From Flavobacteriales bacterium UBA958 (GTDB taxonomy: Bacteria; Bacteroidota; Bacteroidia; Flavobacteriales_D; Crocinitomicaceae): a stretch of DNA of 23,878 nucleotides. The stretch lies in contig DBCM01000001.1 in assembly GCA_002293045.1 (NCBI GenBank), forward strand, positions 1 to 23,878, in the 5' to 3' direction. Of the stretch, positions 1 through 8,147 are shown piece by piece; positions within the stretch are counted from its first letter, which is position 1, and the number at the start of each line of letters is the position of its first letter. A program made the translations under genes and the position numbers. The notes below the pieces were generated by a model. That model did no database searches. It was not told where the DNA came from and worked only from the letters and a program-made list of their open reading frames with translations.

Positions 1-225
1 GATTCGGGAGGGGTAAGGGATATCGTTACCCAAGAAACAGGTATAGTAACGGAAGGCAGTTCAGAGGCCTTCGCGAAGGGGATGCTTCAACTGATTCAAT
101 CCTATGATACCTACGATCCGGAAACCATTCGGCAATCTGCTAAACGTCGCTTTTCCTCGGAGGTGATTATGGAGCAGTTGAATGAAATCTATCGATCGCT
201 TCATGAGGGGAATTTGTACCTTTGA
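1..225 (+). CDS. Glycosyltransferase, C-terminal fragment (GT4-like)
   Basis: This is the last 74 residues of a protein that begins before the window; the frame is open from base 1 to a TGA at 223-225. The fragment starts with DSGGVRDIVTQETGIVTEG. This resembles the sugar-nucleotide binding segment near the C-terminus of family 4 (GT-B fold) glycosyltransferases, where a GG(V/I)-x-(E/D)-(I/V)-V stretch is followed by a TG(I/L)-V stretch. A short helical tail follows. The next gene is also a glycosyltransferase and starts 3 bases after this stop, so the pair probably closes a surface-polysaccharide or glycan cluster lying upstream. The stop codon lies inside the TAnnTTTG box of the next gene. 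The donor and acceptor sugars cannot be told from this fragment. Confidence 0.75.
   Translation, partial: DSGGVRDIVTQETGIVTEGSSEAFAKGMLQLIQSYDTYDPETIRQSAKRRFSSEVIMEQLNEIYRSLHEGNLYL
217..224 (+). promoter_or_regulatory. Putative -7 promoter box TACCTTTG for the glycosyltransferase at 229
   Basis: TACCTTTG fits the Bacteroidota -7 consensus TAnnTTTG. It is followed by ATTC and then the ATG at 229, so transcription would start at or next to the start codon. The box overlaps the last two sense codons and the stop of the preceding gene. I see no good -33 TTTG at the usual spacing. Confidence 0.5.
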
Positions 226-228
226 TTC

Positions 229-1551
229 ATGATTCGCGTCTTAATCCTTGCCTACGATTTTCCGCCCTACGTTTCAGTGGGAGGATTACGACCGTACAGC
301 TGGTTTAGCCATTTCAAGGAGTTTGAAGTAGAACCCATTGTGATTACTCGACAGTGGGGGAATGTGTATGGAAATCACCTGGATTTTGTCGCTCCGGGGT
401 GGAGTAAAGAGTTGGTTATTGAGGAGTTGCCTCAGGGGACCATTCTTCGCACTCCCTATTCTCCAAACCTAAGCAATCGGCTCTTATTGCGTTTTGGCGA
501 AAAGCGGTTTCGGTGGTTGAGGAAAGTGATTTCTGGATATTATGAAGTGCTTCAGTTTTTTTTTGTGGTCGGACCCAAGAAAGAACTTTACAAAGCGGCA
601 AAGGCCTATTTGGCTCAGCATCCGGTGGATGTAATCATTGCTACTGGTGAACCTTTTGTCTTATTTCATTATGCCCGTAAATTAAGCGCAAGCTACCATA
701 TACCTTGGATTGCGGATTATCGGGACCCGTGGACTCAGAATTTAAAAGAAACAAATGGGTTCTTTAAACATTGTTATTCCATGTTGGAAAAGCAGACTAC
801 GTCAAAAGCCAATGCAATTACCACGGTTTCTTCCTTTTTCGAGACCCAAATTCGAAGACAGGTTCCAAATGCTTCGTTTTCGATTATTCCAAACGGTTTC
901 GACGCACAATCGATGGAACAGGTTGAAAGCATAACGCAAGGTAGCGAAATTCTCCGCATCGCTTTTGTCGGCACCATCTATGAATGGCATCCCTTAACGA
1001 TTGTATTGGAAACCCTAAATCGCTGGATCACAAAATTTCCGCAGCGTAAAATAGAGCTTCACTTTTATGGAACTAACAAGAATAGGTTTATTTCAGAGGT
1101 AGTAAATAGTCAATTTCCGGGGTTAATTGACATTGTACAGATCCATCCTAAATTACCCAATCATGAATTGGTGCAACAACTCGCAGAATACAATGCCCTA
1201 TTGCTTTTTAACTATTATGCTTTTATGGGGACAAAAATATATGATTATCTTGGGCTTAAACGAAAGATATTATTTTGCTTTACTGACGATCCCGAATCAA
1301 AAAAGCTTAAAAAGCGATTTTATCCTTTGGATACCAATGGCGCAATAGAAACCTTGCAGGAGGAATTGATTGTCAAAACAAATGCTGGAATATTAGTGTC
1401 AAATGCAGATGATTTAATTGAAACCTTGAATTCGTTGTACCTGGAACATAAAGAATTTGGTCAAATTGTTTGCAATTCAACGGCCACGGAACAATTCTCA
1501 AGAAGGTTACAAGTTGCGCGTTTAGCAGATTTAGTTAAAAATCTAGGTTGA
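229..1551 (+). CDS. Glycosyltransferase, GT-B fold (GT4-like)
   Basis: A 440-residue protein that opens with a Rossmann-type strand and the motif DFPPYVSVGG, typical of GT4-type glycosyltransferases whose N-terminal domain has a Gly-rich turn. The segment IPWIADYRDPWTQN, around residue 160, is a hallmark of a Bacteroidota subgroup of these enzymes. A central FVGTIYEWHPL strand begins the C-terminal nucleotide-sugar domain. The enzyme is expected to act at the inner face of the cytoplasmic membrane and transfer a sugar to a growing polysaccharide or lipid-linked glycan. It follows another glycosyltransferase with 3 bases between stop and start. The ATG at 229 is preceded at 4 bases by a TACCTTTG box. 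The usual E-x7-E pair of the C-terminal domain is not obvious. Substrate is unknown. Confidence 0.8.
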   Translation: MIRVLILAYDFPPYVSVGGLRPYSWFSHFKEFEVEPIVITRQWGNVYGNHLDFVAPGWSKELVIEELPQGTILRTPYSPNLSNRLLLRFGEKRFRWLRKVISGYYEVLQFFFVVGPKKELYKAAKAYLAQHPVDVIIATGEPFVLFHYARKLSASYHIPWIADYRDPWTQNLKETNGFFKHCYSMLEKQTTSKANAITTVSSFFETQIRRQVPNASFSIIPNGFDAQSMEQVESITQGSEILRIAFVGTIYEWHPLTIVLETLNRWITKFPQRKIELHFYGTNKNRFISEVVNSQFPGLIDIVQIHPKLPNHELVQQLAEYNALLLFNYYAFMGTKIYDYLGLKRKILFCFTDDPESKKLKKRFYPLDTNGAIETLQEELIVKTNAGILVSNADDLIETLNSLYLEHKEFGQIVCNSTATEQFSRRLQVARLADLVKNLG

Positions 1552-1578
1552 TGGCGATGTTTTGCTTGATCAATCCCG

Positions 1579-1586
1579 TACATTTG
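1579..1586 (+). promoter_or_regulatory. Putative -7 promoter box TACATTTG for the antiporter
   Basis: TACATTTG matches TAnnTTTG and lies 5 bases before the ATG at 1592. It implies a leaderless or nearly leaderless transcript starting inside the short gap after the glycosyltransferase. It also argues against using the TTG at 1562 as the start. A TTTG at 1561-1564 is only 14 bases upstream, closer than the usual -33 spacing. Confidence 0.5.
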
Positions 1587-1591
1587 CTTAC

Positions 1592-3748
1592 ATGAATTAT
1601 TTCTTAGAGCATCTTCTTTCAGAATTTCAATTCCCGCTTACCAATCCCGTATTGGTATTTTCATTGTTACTTTTTATTATTCTCTTATCTCCCATTGTGT
1701 TGCGACGCATTCGGATTCCAGGCATTATTGGTTTGATTTTATCAGGTATTATCATTGGTCCCAAAGGATTAGGCATTATTGGCGAAAACACCTTGGCTGC
1801 TGAAGGATGGATTAAACTATTTTCTACGATTGGCTTACTTTATATTATGTTCATGGCTGGGTTAGAACTTGACCTCAATCAATTTAAGCGTTACTATAAA
1901 AAAAGTTTGGTGTTTGGAATGTTTACCTTCTTCATTCCAATTTTACTCGGATATCCACTTTGTTACTACGGGTTACAGATGACTCCAATGGCAAGTTTAC
2001 TAACATCAAGCATGTTTGCAACGCATACCTTAGTCGCTTATCCAATTTTAAGCAAGTTTGGTCTCTCAAAGCATCGCGCTGTAGCCATCACTGTAGGAGG
2101 TACCATTTTAACCGATACTGCCGTCTTGATTATTCTCGCTATAATTTCGAGCGCTTCGAAAGGACAATTAGATCTTCAATTCTGGATTCGTTTGTTGACC
2201 TCACTTACCTTCTTTTCCTTGTTTATGTTCTTGGTTCTTCCAAGAATCACTCGTTGGTTTTTAAAGAAACTCGACAGCGAGAAATCTTCCCAATACATTT
2301 TTGTGCTTTCAGTGGTTTTTTTCTCCGCTTTCTTGGCTGAGGTTGCAGGTATTGAGCATATTATCGGGGCTTTTGTCGCGGGTTTGGTTTTAAATCGATT
2401 TATTCCACACAATTCCGTGTTAATGAACCGCATTGATTTTATTGGTAATGCGTTGTTTATTCCTAGTTTTTTGATTTTTGTAGGCATGGTCGTTGATTAC
2501 AGGGCCTTATTTCAAGGGTCTTGGCCTTTGATTATTGCCGCATCATTAACCCTTTTCGCAATTTTCAGTAAATGGTTGGCTGCATTTGCCACACAATTAA
2601 TCTATAAGATGTCGAACGTAGAACGAAAGGTGATATTTGGTTTAAGTACTTCTCATGCTGCGGCCACCTTAGCAATTATTATGGTCGGGTATCAAGACCA
2701 CATTCTGAACATAAATATTGTGAATGGGACAATTTTACTTATCTTATTTACGTGCATGACCGCCTCCTTTGTTACGGAACATGCAGGAAAAGAGCTGTTA
2801 ATTCAAATTGCAGATGAGGGTGAGGATGAGGCATATGAAACTAAACTTCGTAACAAACACCTCGTTGTCGCCATGAATGAACTTCAAGGAAATGAAAAGT
2901 TATTAGAATTTGCCCTGCAGGTATCAGATCCTAAAGTGATAAATCCGATTTCCATTGTGAGTGTACTTCCTACATCGAGCTACGCTGAGCGTATTATTCA
3001 TAAGTCTCGTAAAAATTTGGAGGAGATTGTCAAGCATTTCTCCGGATATGAAACTAAATTAAATACGATTGCTACGATTGATTTAAATGTTTCTTCGGGA
3101 ATTTCTAGGGTTTCTAAGGAGCTATTTGCGGATGTCGTTTTGGTTAACGACAGCAATAAAATTAATTTATTCAAACGCATTATCGGAGACGATAGAGCCC
3201 ACCTAATGGATTCTTGTGACAAAACTATTTTCTTTTGCCAGGTCGAACGTCCTTCCGTGAATTATGAAAAGATTGTAGTTGTTGCACCTGTTCTCGCCGA
3301 ATTAGAGCATACATTTGTTTCGTGGGTTGAACGAGTGTTTCGCTTATCTCATGAATTAAAGATTCCGATAGAAGCGTTCATGCATGCAGGCACCTACGAC
3401 CGTTTTTTAAAGGTAGGAATAGCCAATAAAATCATTGCAACGACCAAGCATGTCCCAATCGAAGAAATTTCCGATTTCTTCATGTGCGCAGAGCGCAAGG
3501 AAAATGATTTTTTAATAGCGGTTGGAGCCCGCGTCGGTTCGGTCTCTTATTTTCCCGAGGCGGAAAACTTCTTATCGAAGGTACAAAAGGCTTACGAGGA
3601 AAATGATTGGGTGTTGGTTATGCCTGGACAAGAAAAAGAGAATCTGTTCAAGGAATATGAGGACATCTCTGGGAATGCCATTGGGATAGGGGTCGACACC
3701 TTATCTAGAATCGGAAAAGAGGTGGGGAGTATCTTTAAGAAAGATTAG
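1592..3748 (+). CDS. Cation:proton antiporter, CPA2 family, with USP-like C-terminal domains
   Basis: A 718-residue membrane protein when started at the ATG at 1592; the open frame extends back to a TTG at 1562. The first 400 or so residues hold about a dozen hydrophobic segments with CPA2 landmarks. These include RIPGIIGLILSGIIIGPKGL near residue 50, FMAGLELDLNQFK near 90, a Thr-Asp pair at about residues 174-175 in a buried helix, and HIIGAFVAGLVLNR. Family knowledge makes it an inner-membrane Na+/H+ or K+/H+ exchanger, with the Asp as the ion-binding residue. A Thr precedes it, where electrogenic exchangers usually carry a second Asp or an Asn. The last 300 residues are soluble and look like two universal-stress-protein-like domains rather than a TrkA-N domain. 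It ends 2 bases from a convergent gene with no terminator visible between them. The ion transported is not determined. Confidence 0.88.
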   Translation: MNYFLEHLLSEFQFPLTNPVLVFSLLLFIILLSPIVLRRIRIPGIIGLILSGIIIGPKGLGIIGENTLAAEGWIKLFSTIGLLYIMFMAGLELDLNQFKRYYKKSLVFGMFTFFIPILLGYPLCYYGLQMTPMASLLTSSMFATHTLVAYPILSKFGLSKHRAVAITVGGTILTDTAVLIILAIISSASKGQLDLQFWIRLLTSLTFFSLFMFLVLPRITRWFLKKLDSEKSSQYIFVLSVVFFSAFLAEVAGIEHIIGAFVAGLVLNRFIPHNSVLMNRIDFIGNALFIPSFLIFVGMVVDYRALFQGSWPLIIAASLTLFAIFSKWLAAFATQLIYKMSNVERKVIFGLSTSHAAATLAIIMVGYQDHILNINIVNGTILLILFTCMTASFVTEHAGKELLIQIADEGEDEAYETKLRNKHLVVAMNELQGNEKLLEFALQVSDPKVINPISIVSVLPTSSYAERIIHKSRKNLEEIVKHFSGYETKLNTIATIDLNVSSGISRVSKELFADVVLVNDSNKINLFKRIIGDDRAHLMDSCDKTIFFCQVERPSVNYEKIVVVAPVLAELEHTFVSWVERVFRLSHELKIPIEAFMHAGTYDRFLKVGIANKIIATTKHVPIEEISDFFMCAERKENDFLIAVGARVGSVSYFPEAENFLSKVQKAYEENDWVLVMPGQEKENLFKEYEDISGNAIGIGVDTLSRIGKEVGSIFKKD

Positions 3749-3750
3749 GT

Positions 3751-4314
3751 CTATTTCCCGCGTGAGCTACCTGTTTTAACTACCGGTGCTTTTTTGGTTA
3801 CCGCCGGTTTCGCCGCTTTAGGTTCTTTAGTGGTAACTTTTTTCGTGGCTTTCTTAACTACCTCAGTTTTTACCTTTTTTGCTTCTTTTTCTACCTTACC
3901 GTCAGGTGTAGCTTCCGTTTCCTCTATCACTTCTGATTTCAATAAACCTTCTTTGAGCAACAGGTTGTACCACTGAAATACCTTGCGAATATCCGATAAA
4001 TACACACGATCAATGTCGTAATTAGGCAGTACGCTAGTAAACGCACTTCTCAATACCGACTCTTCCACTTTGTGGTTGATGCTTTCCTTACCTTCGTTTT
4101 GAGTTAACAAGGATGCAAATACCTCCGTTAATTTGACATCCTCCTCGGATGTGAAAATGCTGATGTCCTCTATGGAACTTATTTTTTCCGACGCAAAGGC
4201 AGGAAATCGTTTCTTGTCAATTAAAGATTCTACAATAACATTGCTTTTTCCTTGCGTAACGATTTTAAATAATCCTGGGCGACCAGAGATGGAAATAATT
4301 CCTTGTAAGTCCAT
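3751..4314 (-). CDS. DUF5606 domain protein with Lys/Ala-rich basic tail
   Basis: A 187-residue protein when started at 4314. The N-terminus MDLQGIISISGRPGLFKIV and the later FASEKISSIEDISIFT are recognisable as DUF5606, a cytoplasmic family almost confined to Bacteroidota and without known function. Two things support the ATG at 4314 over the open-frame ATG at 4377: family members begin just before the ISG-PGL motif, and a TAATTTTG promoter box lies only 15 bases upstream of it. The last 55 or so residues are low-complexity Lys, Ala, Thr and Val with KKATKK-type patterns, resembling histone H1-like tails, which may bind nucleic acid (inference). It is convergent with the antiporter and divergent from the RNA helicase. 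Confidence 0.85.
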   Translation of the reverse strand: MDLQGIISISGRPGLFKIVTQGKSNVIVESLIDKKRFPAFASEKISSIEDISIFTSEEDVKLTEVFASLLTQNEGKESINHKVEESVLRSAFTSVLPNYDIDRVYLSDIRKVFQWYNLLLKEGLLKSEVIEETEATPDGKVEKEAKKVKTEVVKKATKKVTTKEPKAAKPAVTKKAPVVKTGSSRGK

Positions 4315-4329
4315 ATGTTTGATTTTGCC

Positions 4330-4337
4330 CAAAATTA
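4330..4337 (-). promoter_or_regulatory. Putative -7 promoter box TAATTTTG for the DUF5606 gene
   Basis: Read on the minus strand, TAATTTTG matches TAnnTTTG. It sits 15 bases before the ATG at 4314, giving a short leader. It lies inside the extended open frame, which supports starting the protein at 4314 rather than 4377. Confidence 0.45.
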
Positions 4338-4411
4338 GAAATTCTTTCCGATTTGGCTCTATCATTTTACGCTTCATTTCAAAATAATAGTAAGTTCCAT
4401 TATATTATACC

Positions 4412-4419
4412 TACCTTTG
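4412..4419 (+). promoter_or_regulatory. Putative -7 promoter box TACCTTTG for the RNA helicase
   Basis: TACCTTTG matches TAnnTTTG. It lies 22 bases before the helicase ATG at 4442, giving a leader of roughly 15-18 nt with no Shine-Dalgarno. The bases just upstream are very A+T rich (TATATTATAC). No clear -33 TTTG is seen. Confidence 0.55.
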
Positions 4420-4441
4420 CACCTAATTTTAGAAGAAATCA

Positions 4442-6337
4442 ATGACATTTGAAGCGTTGGGATTGCGGAATGAGGTGCTGCAGTCTATCAAAGAGCTCGG
4501 GTACACCGAACCAACACCCATCCAGGAACAAGCGATTCCACATCTACTCCAAGAAGAAAGCGATTTTGTAGGTCTAGCACAAACCGGAACTGGTAAAACA
4601 GCAGCTTTTGGCTTGCCTTTGTTAAGCCGCATCGAACCCGGACAGCTATATCCAACTGCGGTAATTATATGTCCGACCCGTGAACTTTGCTTGCAAATTT
4701 CCAATGACCTAAAAATTTTCGGTAAATACTTGAAAGTAAATGTAGTCTCTGTGTATGGAGGAGTAGACATTAAAAAACAAATTACCGACATTCGGAAAGG
4801 CGTAGATATTATTGTTGCCACCCCAGGACGGCTCATGGACCTCATGAACCGCAAGGTGATCAAGTTAAATGAAATCGAATTTGTAGTGCTCGATGAGGCA
4901 GATGAAATGCTGAATATGGGCTTTAAAGAAGACATCGATGATATTTTAAAGTACACACCCGATACAAAGAGCGTTTGGTTGTTTTCAGCCACCATGCCTA
5001 AAGAGGTAGCGGCGATTGCAGCAACTTATATGTCTGAACCCCTCGAGGTTTCCATTGGTCGAAAAAACCAAGGAAATGAAAACATTCACCACATTTATTA
5101 TATGGTGTATGAAAAGGATCGTTACCCGGCATTAAAACGTTTGATCGATTTTAATCCAGAAATTTATGGCTTGATTTTCTGTCGGACCAAAAATGAAACA
5201 GCCAATGTTGCCCAAAAACTAAGCAGGGATGGCTACAATGCTGAACCCCTGCATGGCGATCTTTCTCAAGCGATGCGCGATATGGTGATGGCACGGTTCA
5301 GAAGCAAAGAAGTACAGTTGTTGGTAGCTACCGATGTCGCCGCCCGAGGAATAGACGTCGATTCAATATCTCACGTAATTCACTACAACTTACCGGATGA
5401 CATTGAAAATTATACCCACCGAAGCGGTAGAACAGCGCGAGCAGGAAAAAAAGGCGAGTCACTGAGCTTGTTAACCCAAAAAGAACTGTTCAAAGTAAAA
5501 GGTATTGAGCGTCAAATGCGTACAGATTTCACCAAAGGAATTATTCCGAATGCACAAGAAATTTGTCAAGTTCAACTTAAAAAATTAGTGGAGAAAGTTA
5601 CTTCAACCGCTATTCGAGAAAAAGAAATTCTGCCCTTTCTTCCAGACATGTTTAGTCATTTTCAAGACTTGTCCAAAGAAGAGGTCATTAAGTTGTTTGT
5701 TTCCGCAGAATTCAATCGATTTATCGAATATTATGAGCGCGCTGGGGACTTAAACGCTTCGGAACGTGCAGAAAAAGGAATGGGCTCTAAGGCCGACCGG
5801 TTCGGAGAACGTGGTACTGGAGAGCGTCGAAGAGACGAGGATAAAACACGGTTTTTTGTCAACCTCGGAAAACGAGATGGCCTAAACGTGGGTGGATTAC
5901 TTCGGGTTGTTTGCGATACGACAGGAGTCAAATCCGGAAATGTGGGAAGAATTGATATCAAGGAATCTTTCTCATTTTTTGATACCGATAATGAGCATGT
6001 GGATAAAGTACTCAAAAACCTAAACGGTGCTGAATTCGAGGGTCATACCATTAGTGTTGAAGTTTCAGCAGGCGGCAAAGGCGAAGGTTCCTCAGCAGGA
6101 AAGCGCAGTGGTGGCGGTGACCGCAAGTTCGGAGGCGGTGGAGATCGCAAGTTCGGTGGTGGTGGAGATCGCAAGTTTGGCGGTGGCGGTGATCGCAAGT
6201 TTGGCGGTGGCGGAGATCGTAAGTTTGGTGGGGGTGGAGACCGTAAGTTTGGCGGCGGTGGAGATCGTAAAACCAGCGGTGGCGCCGGAGATCGCAAGCC
6301 ATCGGCATCAAGTGACTTTACAAAAAAACGAAGATAG
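4442..6337 (+). CDS. DEAD-box ATP-dependent RNA helicase with DbpA-type RNA-binding domain and Gly-Asp-Arg-Lys repeat tail
   Basis: A 631-residue enzyme with the full DEAD-box set: a Q motif (FEALGL, then PTPIQEQAIP), Walker A AQTGTGKT at 46-53, PTREL near 78, TPGRL near 127, DEAD at 151-154, SAT near 182, LIFCRTK, ATDVAARGID, and HRSGRTARAG near 326. Residues of about 468-545 fit the DbpA/CsdA RNA-binding domain, which recognises structured rRNA in the characterised relatives. The tail from about residue 556 is a tandem GGGGDRKF repeat, probably disordered and RNA-binding. It likely unwinds RNA during ribosome assembly or in the cold. It is followed after 10 bases by typA, also a ribosome-assembly factor, so the two probably form one operon. 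Whether it is DeaD or DbpA cannot be settled from motifs alone. Confidence 0.93.
   Translation: MTFEALGLRNEVLQSIKELGYTEPTPIQEQAIPHLLQEESDFVGLAQTGTGKTAAFGLPLLSRIEPGQLYPTAVIICPTRELCLQISNDLKIFGKYLKVNVVSVYGGVDIKKQITDIRKGVDIIVATPGRLMDLMNRKVIKLNEIEFVVLDEADEMLNMGFKEDIDDILKYTPDTKSVWLFSATMPKEVAAIAATYMSEPLEVSIGRKNQGNENIHHIYYMVYEKDRYPALKRLIDFNPEIYGLIFCRTKNETANVAQKLSRDGYNAEPLHGDLSQAMRDMVMARFRSKEVQLLVATDVAARGIDVDSISHVIHYNLPDDIENYTHRSGRTARAGKKGESLSLLTQKELFKVKGIERQMRTDFTKGIIPNAQEICQVQLKKLVEKVTSTAIREKEILPFLPDMFSHFQDLSKEEVIKLFVSAEFNRFIEYYERAGDLNASERAEKGMGSKADRFGERGTGERRRDEDKTRFFVNLGKRDGLNVGGLLRVVCDTTGVKSGNVGRIDIKESFSFFDTDNEHVDKVLKNLNGAEFEGHTISVEVSAGGKGEGSSAGKRSGGGDRKFGGGGDRKFGGGGDRKFGGGGDRKFGGGGDRKFGGGGDRKFGGGGDRKTSGGAGDRKPSASSDFTKKRR
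6107..6274 (+). repeat. Tandem 24-bp repeat encoding (G)GGGDRKF
   Basis: About seven in-frame 24-bp units encode the octapeptide GGGGDRKF. Six units end in DRKF and the seventh in DRKT; a degenerate eighth (GAGDRKP) follows. Units differ mainly at third codon positions (GGT/GGC/GGA/GGG, CGC/CGT, TTC/TTT). This points to selection on the protein, although copy number could still change by slippage. Confidence 0.93.
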
Positions 6338-6347
6338 AACTTAAGGA

Positions 6348-8147
6348 ATGGAAATTAGAAATATTGCAATTATTGCTCACGTTGACCACGGTAAAACAAC
6401 CTTGGTTGATAAATTAATTGAAGCAGGAACGGTATTAAATGAGCGGGATCGTCCAACAGGAGAATTGATTCTAGATAACAACGATCTTGAACGTGAACGT
6501 GGAATTACCATTGTTTCCAAAAATGTATCCGTAACGTACAAAGACACGAAAATAAACATCATTGATACCCCAGGTCACGCTGACTTCGGAGGTGAGGTAG
6601 AACGGGTGTTGAACATGGCCGATGGTGTATGTATATTGGTGGATGCGTTCGAAGGACCGATGCCGCAAACACGTTTTGTATTAGGTAAAGCATTAGCTAT
6701 GGGTATCAATCCACTGCTCGTTATCAATAAAGTAGATAAAGAAAATTGTACCCCAGACGAAGTACATGAAAAGGTGTTTGACCTAATGTTTGAATTGGAT
6801 GCATCAGAGGAACAATTAAATTTCCCAACGATTTACGGTTCAGCTAAAAACGGGTGGATGTCAGAAGATTGGAAACAACCAACCACTAATATTGCTCCCT
6901 TGTTGGACAAAATACTAGACTTTTTTAAACCAAGACCTATTCCTGAGGGAAATACGCAGTTGCTGATTACCTCCTTAGACTATTCCTCCTATGTGGGAAG
7001 AATTGCGATTGGTCGCCTAAGTCGAGGAAAAATTGTGGAGAATCAATCGGTGATTCTCGGTAAACGTGACGGAACCTTACAGAAACACAAAATTAAAGAG
7101 GTGTATGTATTCGACGGTCTTGAGCGCAGAAAAGTGTCAGAGGTACAAGCAGGAGACATTTGCGCCCTTACGGGATTGGAGGGGTTTGATATAGGTGATT
7201 CGGTATGTGATGCCGAAAATCCAGATCCGCTACCAACCATAGAATTGGATGAACCTACCATGTCCATGTTATTTACAATTAATGACTCTCCATTTTTTGG
7301 TAAAGAAGGTAAGTTTGTGACCTCGCGGCATATTCAAGAGCGCTTGCACAAGGAATTAGAAAAAAACTTGGCGCTTCGTGTGATTGATACGGACAAAGCA
7401 GATCGATGGATGGTTCATGGTCGTGGAGTATTGCATTTATCGGTGCTCATCGAAACCATGAGAAGGGAGGGATACGAACTTCAAGTGGGACAACCTCAAG
7501 TAATTTTTAGAGAAATTGATGGCAAACGCTGCGAGCCTGTAGAGGAATTAACCATCGATTTACCTGAAGAACACGGCGGTACAGCTGTGGAAGCAGTTTC
7601 TAAGCGAAAGGGGGAATTAACTTCCATGGCTCCACGGGGAGGAAGAATGATTATTCAATTTTTAATCCCTTCAAGAGGTATCATTGGATTGCGTAGCTAT
7701 TTACTCACACAAACTGCAGGTGAGGCGATTGTCACACACCGCTTTTTAGAATACCAACCGTACAAAGGAGAAATTCCTGGTCGTCAAAACGGTTCACTCA
7801 TATCCCTAGAACAAGGTACAGCAATTCCTTATTCTATCAATAACCTACAAGAACGTGGTCGTTTCTTTATCAATCCGAATGAGGATATTTATGAAGGACA
7901 GGTGATTGGGGAAAATGCTCGTGCAGGAGATATGACAGTGAACGTAACGAAAACTAAGAAGTTAACGAACATGCGTGCTTCCGGCTCTGATGACAAGGTG
8001 AAAATTATCCCTGCAAAAATCATGAGTCTTGAGGAAGTCCTGGAGTACATTCAAAGCGATGAATACGCAGAGGTTACACCAAACAGCTTGAGAATTCGTA
8101 AAACCTACTTAAAAGAAGCGGATCGCCGCAGACTTTCTAGGGATTAA
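6348..8147 (+). CDS. typA: Translational GTPase TypA/BipA
   Basis: A 599-residue protein, the usual length for TypA/BipA. G-domain motifs are clear: AHVDHGKT at 10-17, RGITI near 51, DTPGH at 73-77, NKVD at 127-130 and SAKNGW. EF-G-like domain II (YVGRIAIGRLSRG), domain III and domain V (EEHGGTAVEAVSKRKG) follow, then a BipA-specific C-terminus (NSLRIRKTYL). BipA is a ribosome-binding GTPase needed for late assembly of the large subunit under stress or cold, acting in the cytoplasm. It lies 10 bases after the helicase stop without its own visible promoter, so co-transcription is likely. Its TAA overlaps the stop of the convergent permease gene in the tetranucleotide TTAA at 8144-8147. Confidence 0.97.
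   Translation: MEIRNIAIIAHVDHGKTTLVDKLIEAGTVLNERDRPTGELILDNNDLERERGITIVSKNVSVTYKDTKINIIDTPGHADFGGEVERVLNMADGVCILVDAFEGPMPQTRFVLGKALAMGINPLLVINKVDKENCTPDEVHEKVFDLMFELDASEEQLNFPTIYGSAKNGWMSEDWKQPTTNIAPLLDKILDFFKPRPIPEGNTQLLITSLDYSSYVGRIAIGRLSRGKIVENQSVILGKRDGTLQKHKIKEVYVFDGLERRKVSEVQAGDICALTGLEGFDIGDSVCDAENPDPLPTIELDEPTMSMLFTINDSPFFGKEGKFVTSRHIQERLHKELEKNLALRVIDTDKADRWMVHGRGVLHLSVLIETMRREGYELQVGQPQVIFREIDGKRCEPVEELTIDLPEEHGGTAVEAVSKRKGELTSMAPRGGRMIIQFLIPSRGIIGLRSYLLTQTAGEAIVTHRFLEYQPYKGEIPGRQNGSLISLEQGTAIPYSINNLQERGRFFINPNEDIYEGQVIGENARAGDMTVNVTKTKKLTNMRASGSDDKVKIIPAKIMSLEEVLEYIQSDEYAEVTPNSLRIRKTYLKEADRRRLSRD

Noticed and set aside
1551..1595. A 14-codon frame (ATG 1551 to TGA 1593) overlapping the glycosyltransferase stop and the antiporter ATG, like a coupled leader peptide.
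   Set aside because: The TACATTTG box at 1579-1586 would start antiporter mRNA after most of this frame, and the encoded peptide has no recognisable feature. Overlaps of this length arise easily by chance.
4315..4377. 21-residue N-terminal extension of the DUF5606 protein.
   Set aside because: Family members start at the MxLxGIISISG segment, and a TAATTTTG box sits inside the extension.
6107..6298. Regular 24-bp repeats resembling a CRISPR array or minisatellite.
   Set aside because: There are no spacers, and the repeats are in frame and encode GGGGDRKF. Variation at third codon positions shows they are coding.
6043..6311. Proline-rich and His/Arg-rich open frames antisense to the helicase tail.
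   Set aside because: They are the reverse complement of the GGGGDRKF repeats. Long open frames are an artefact of the repeat's base pattern.
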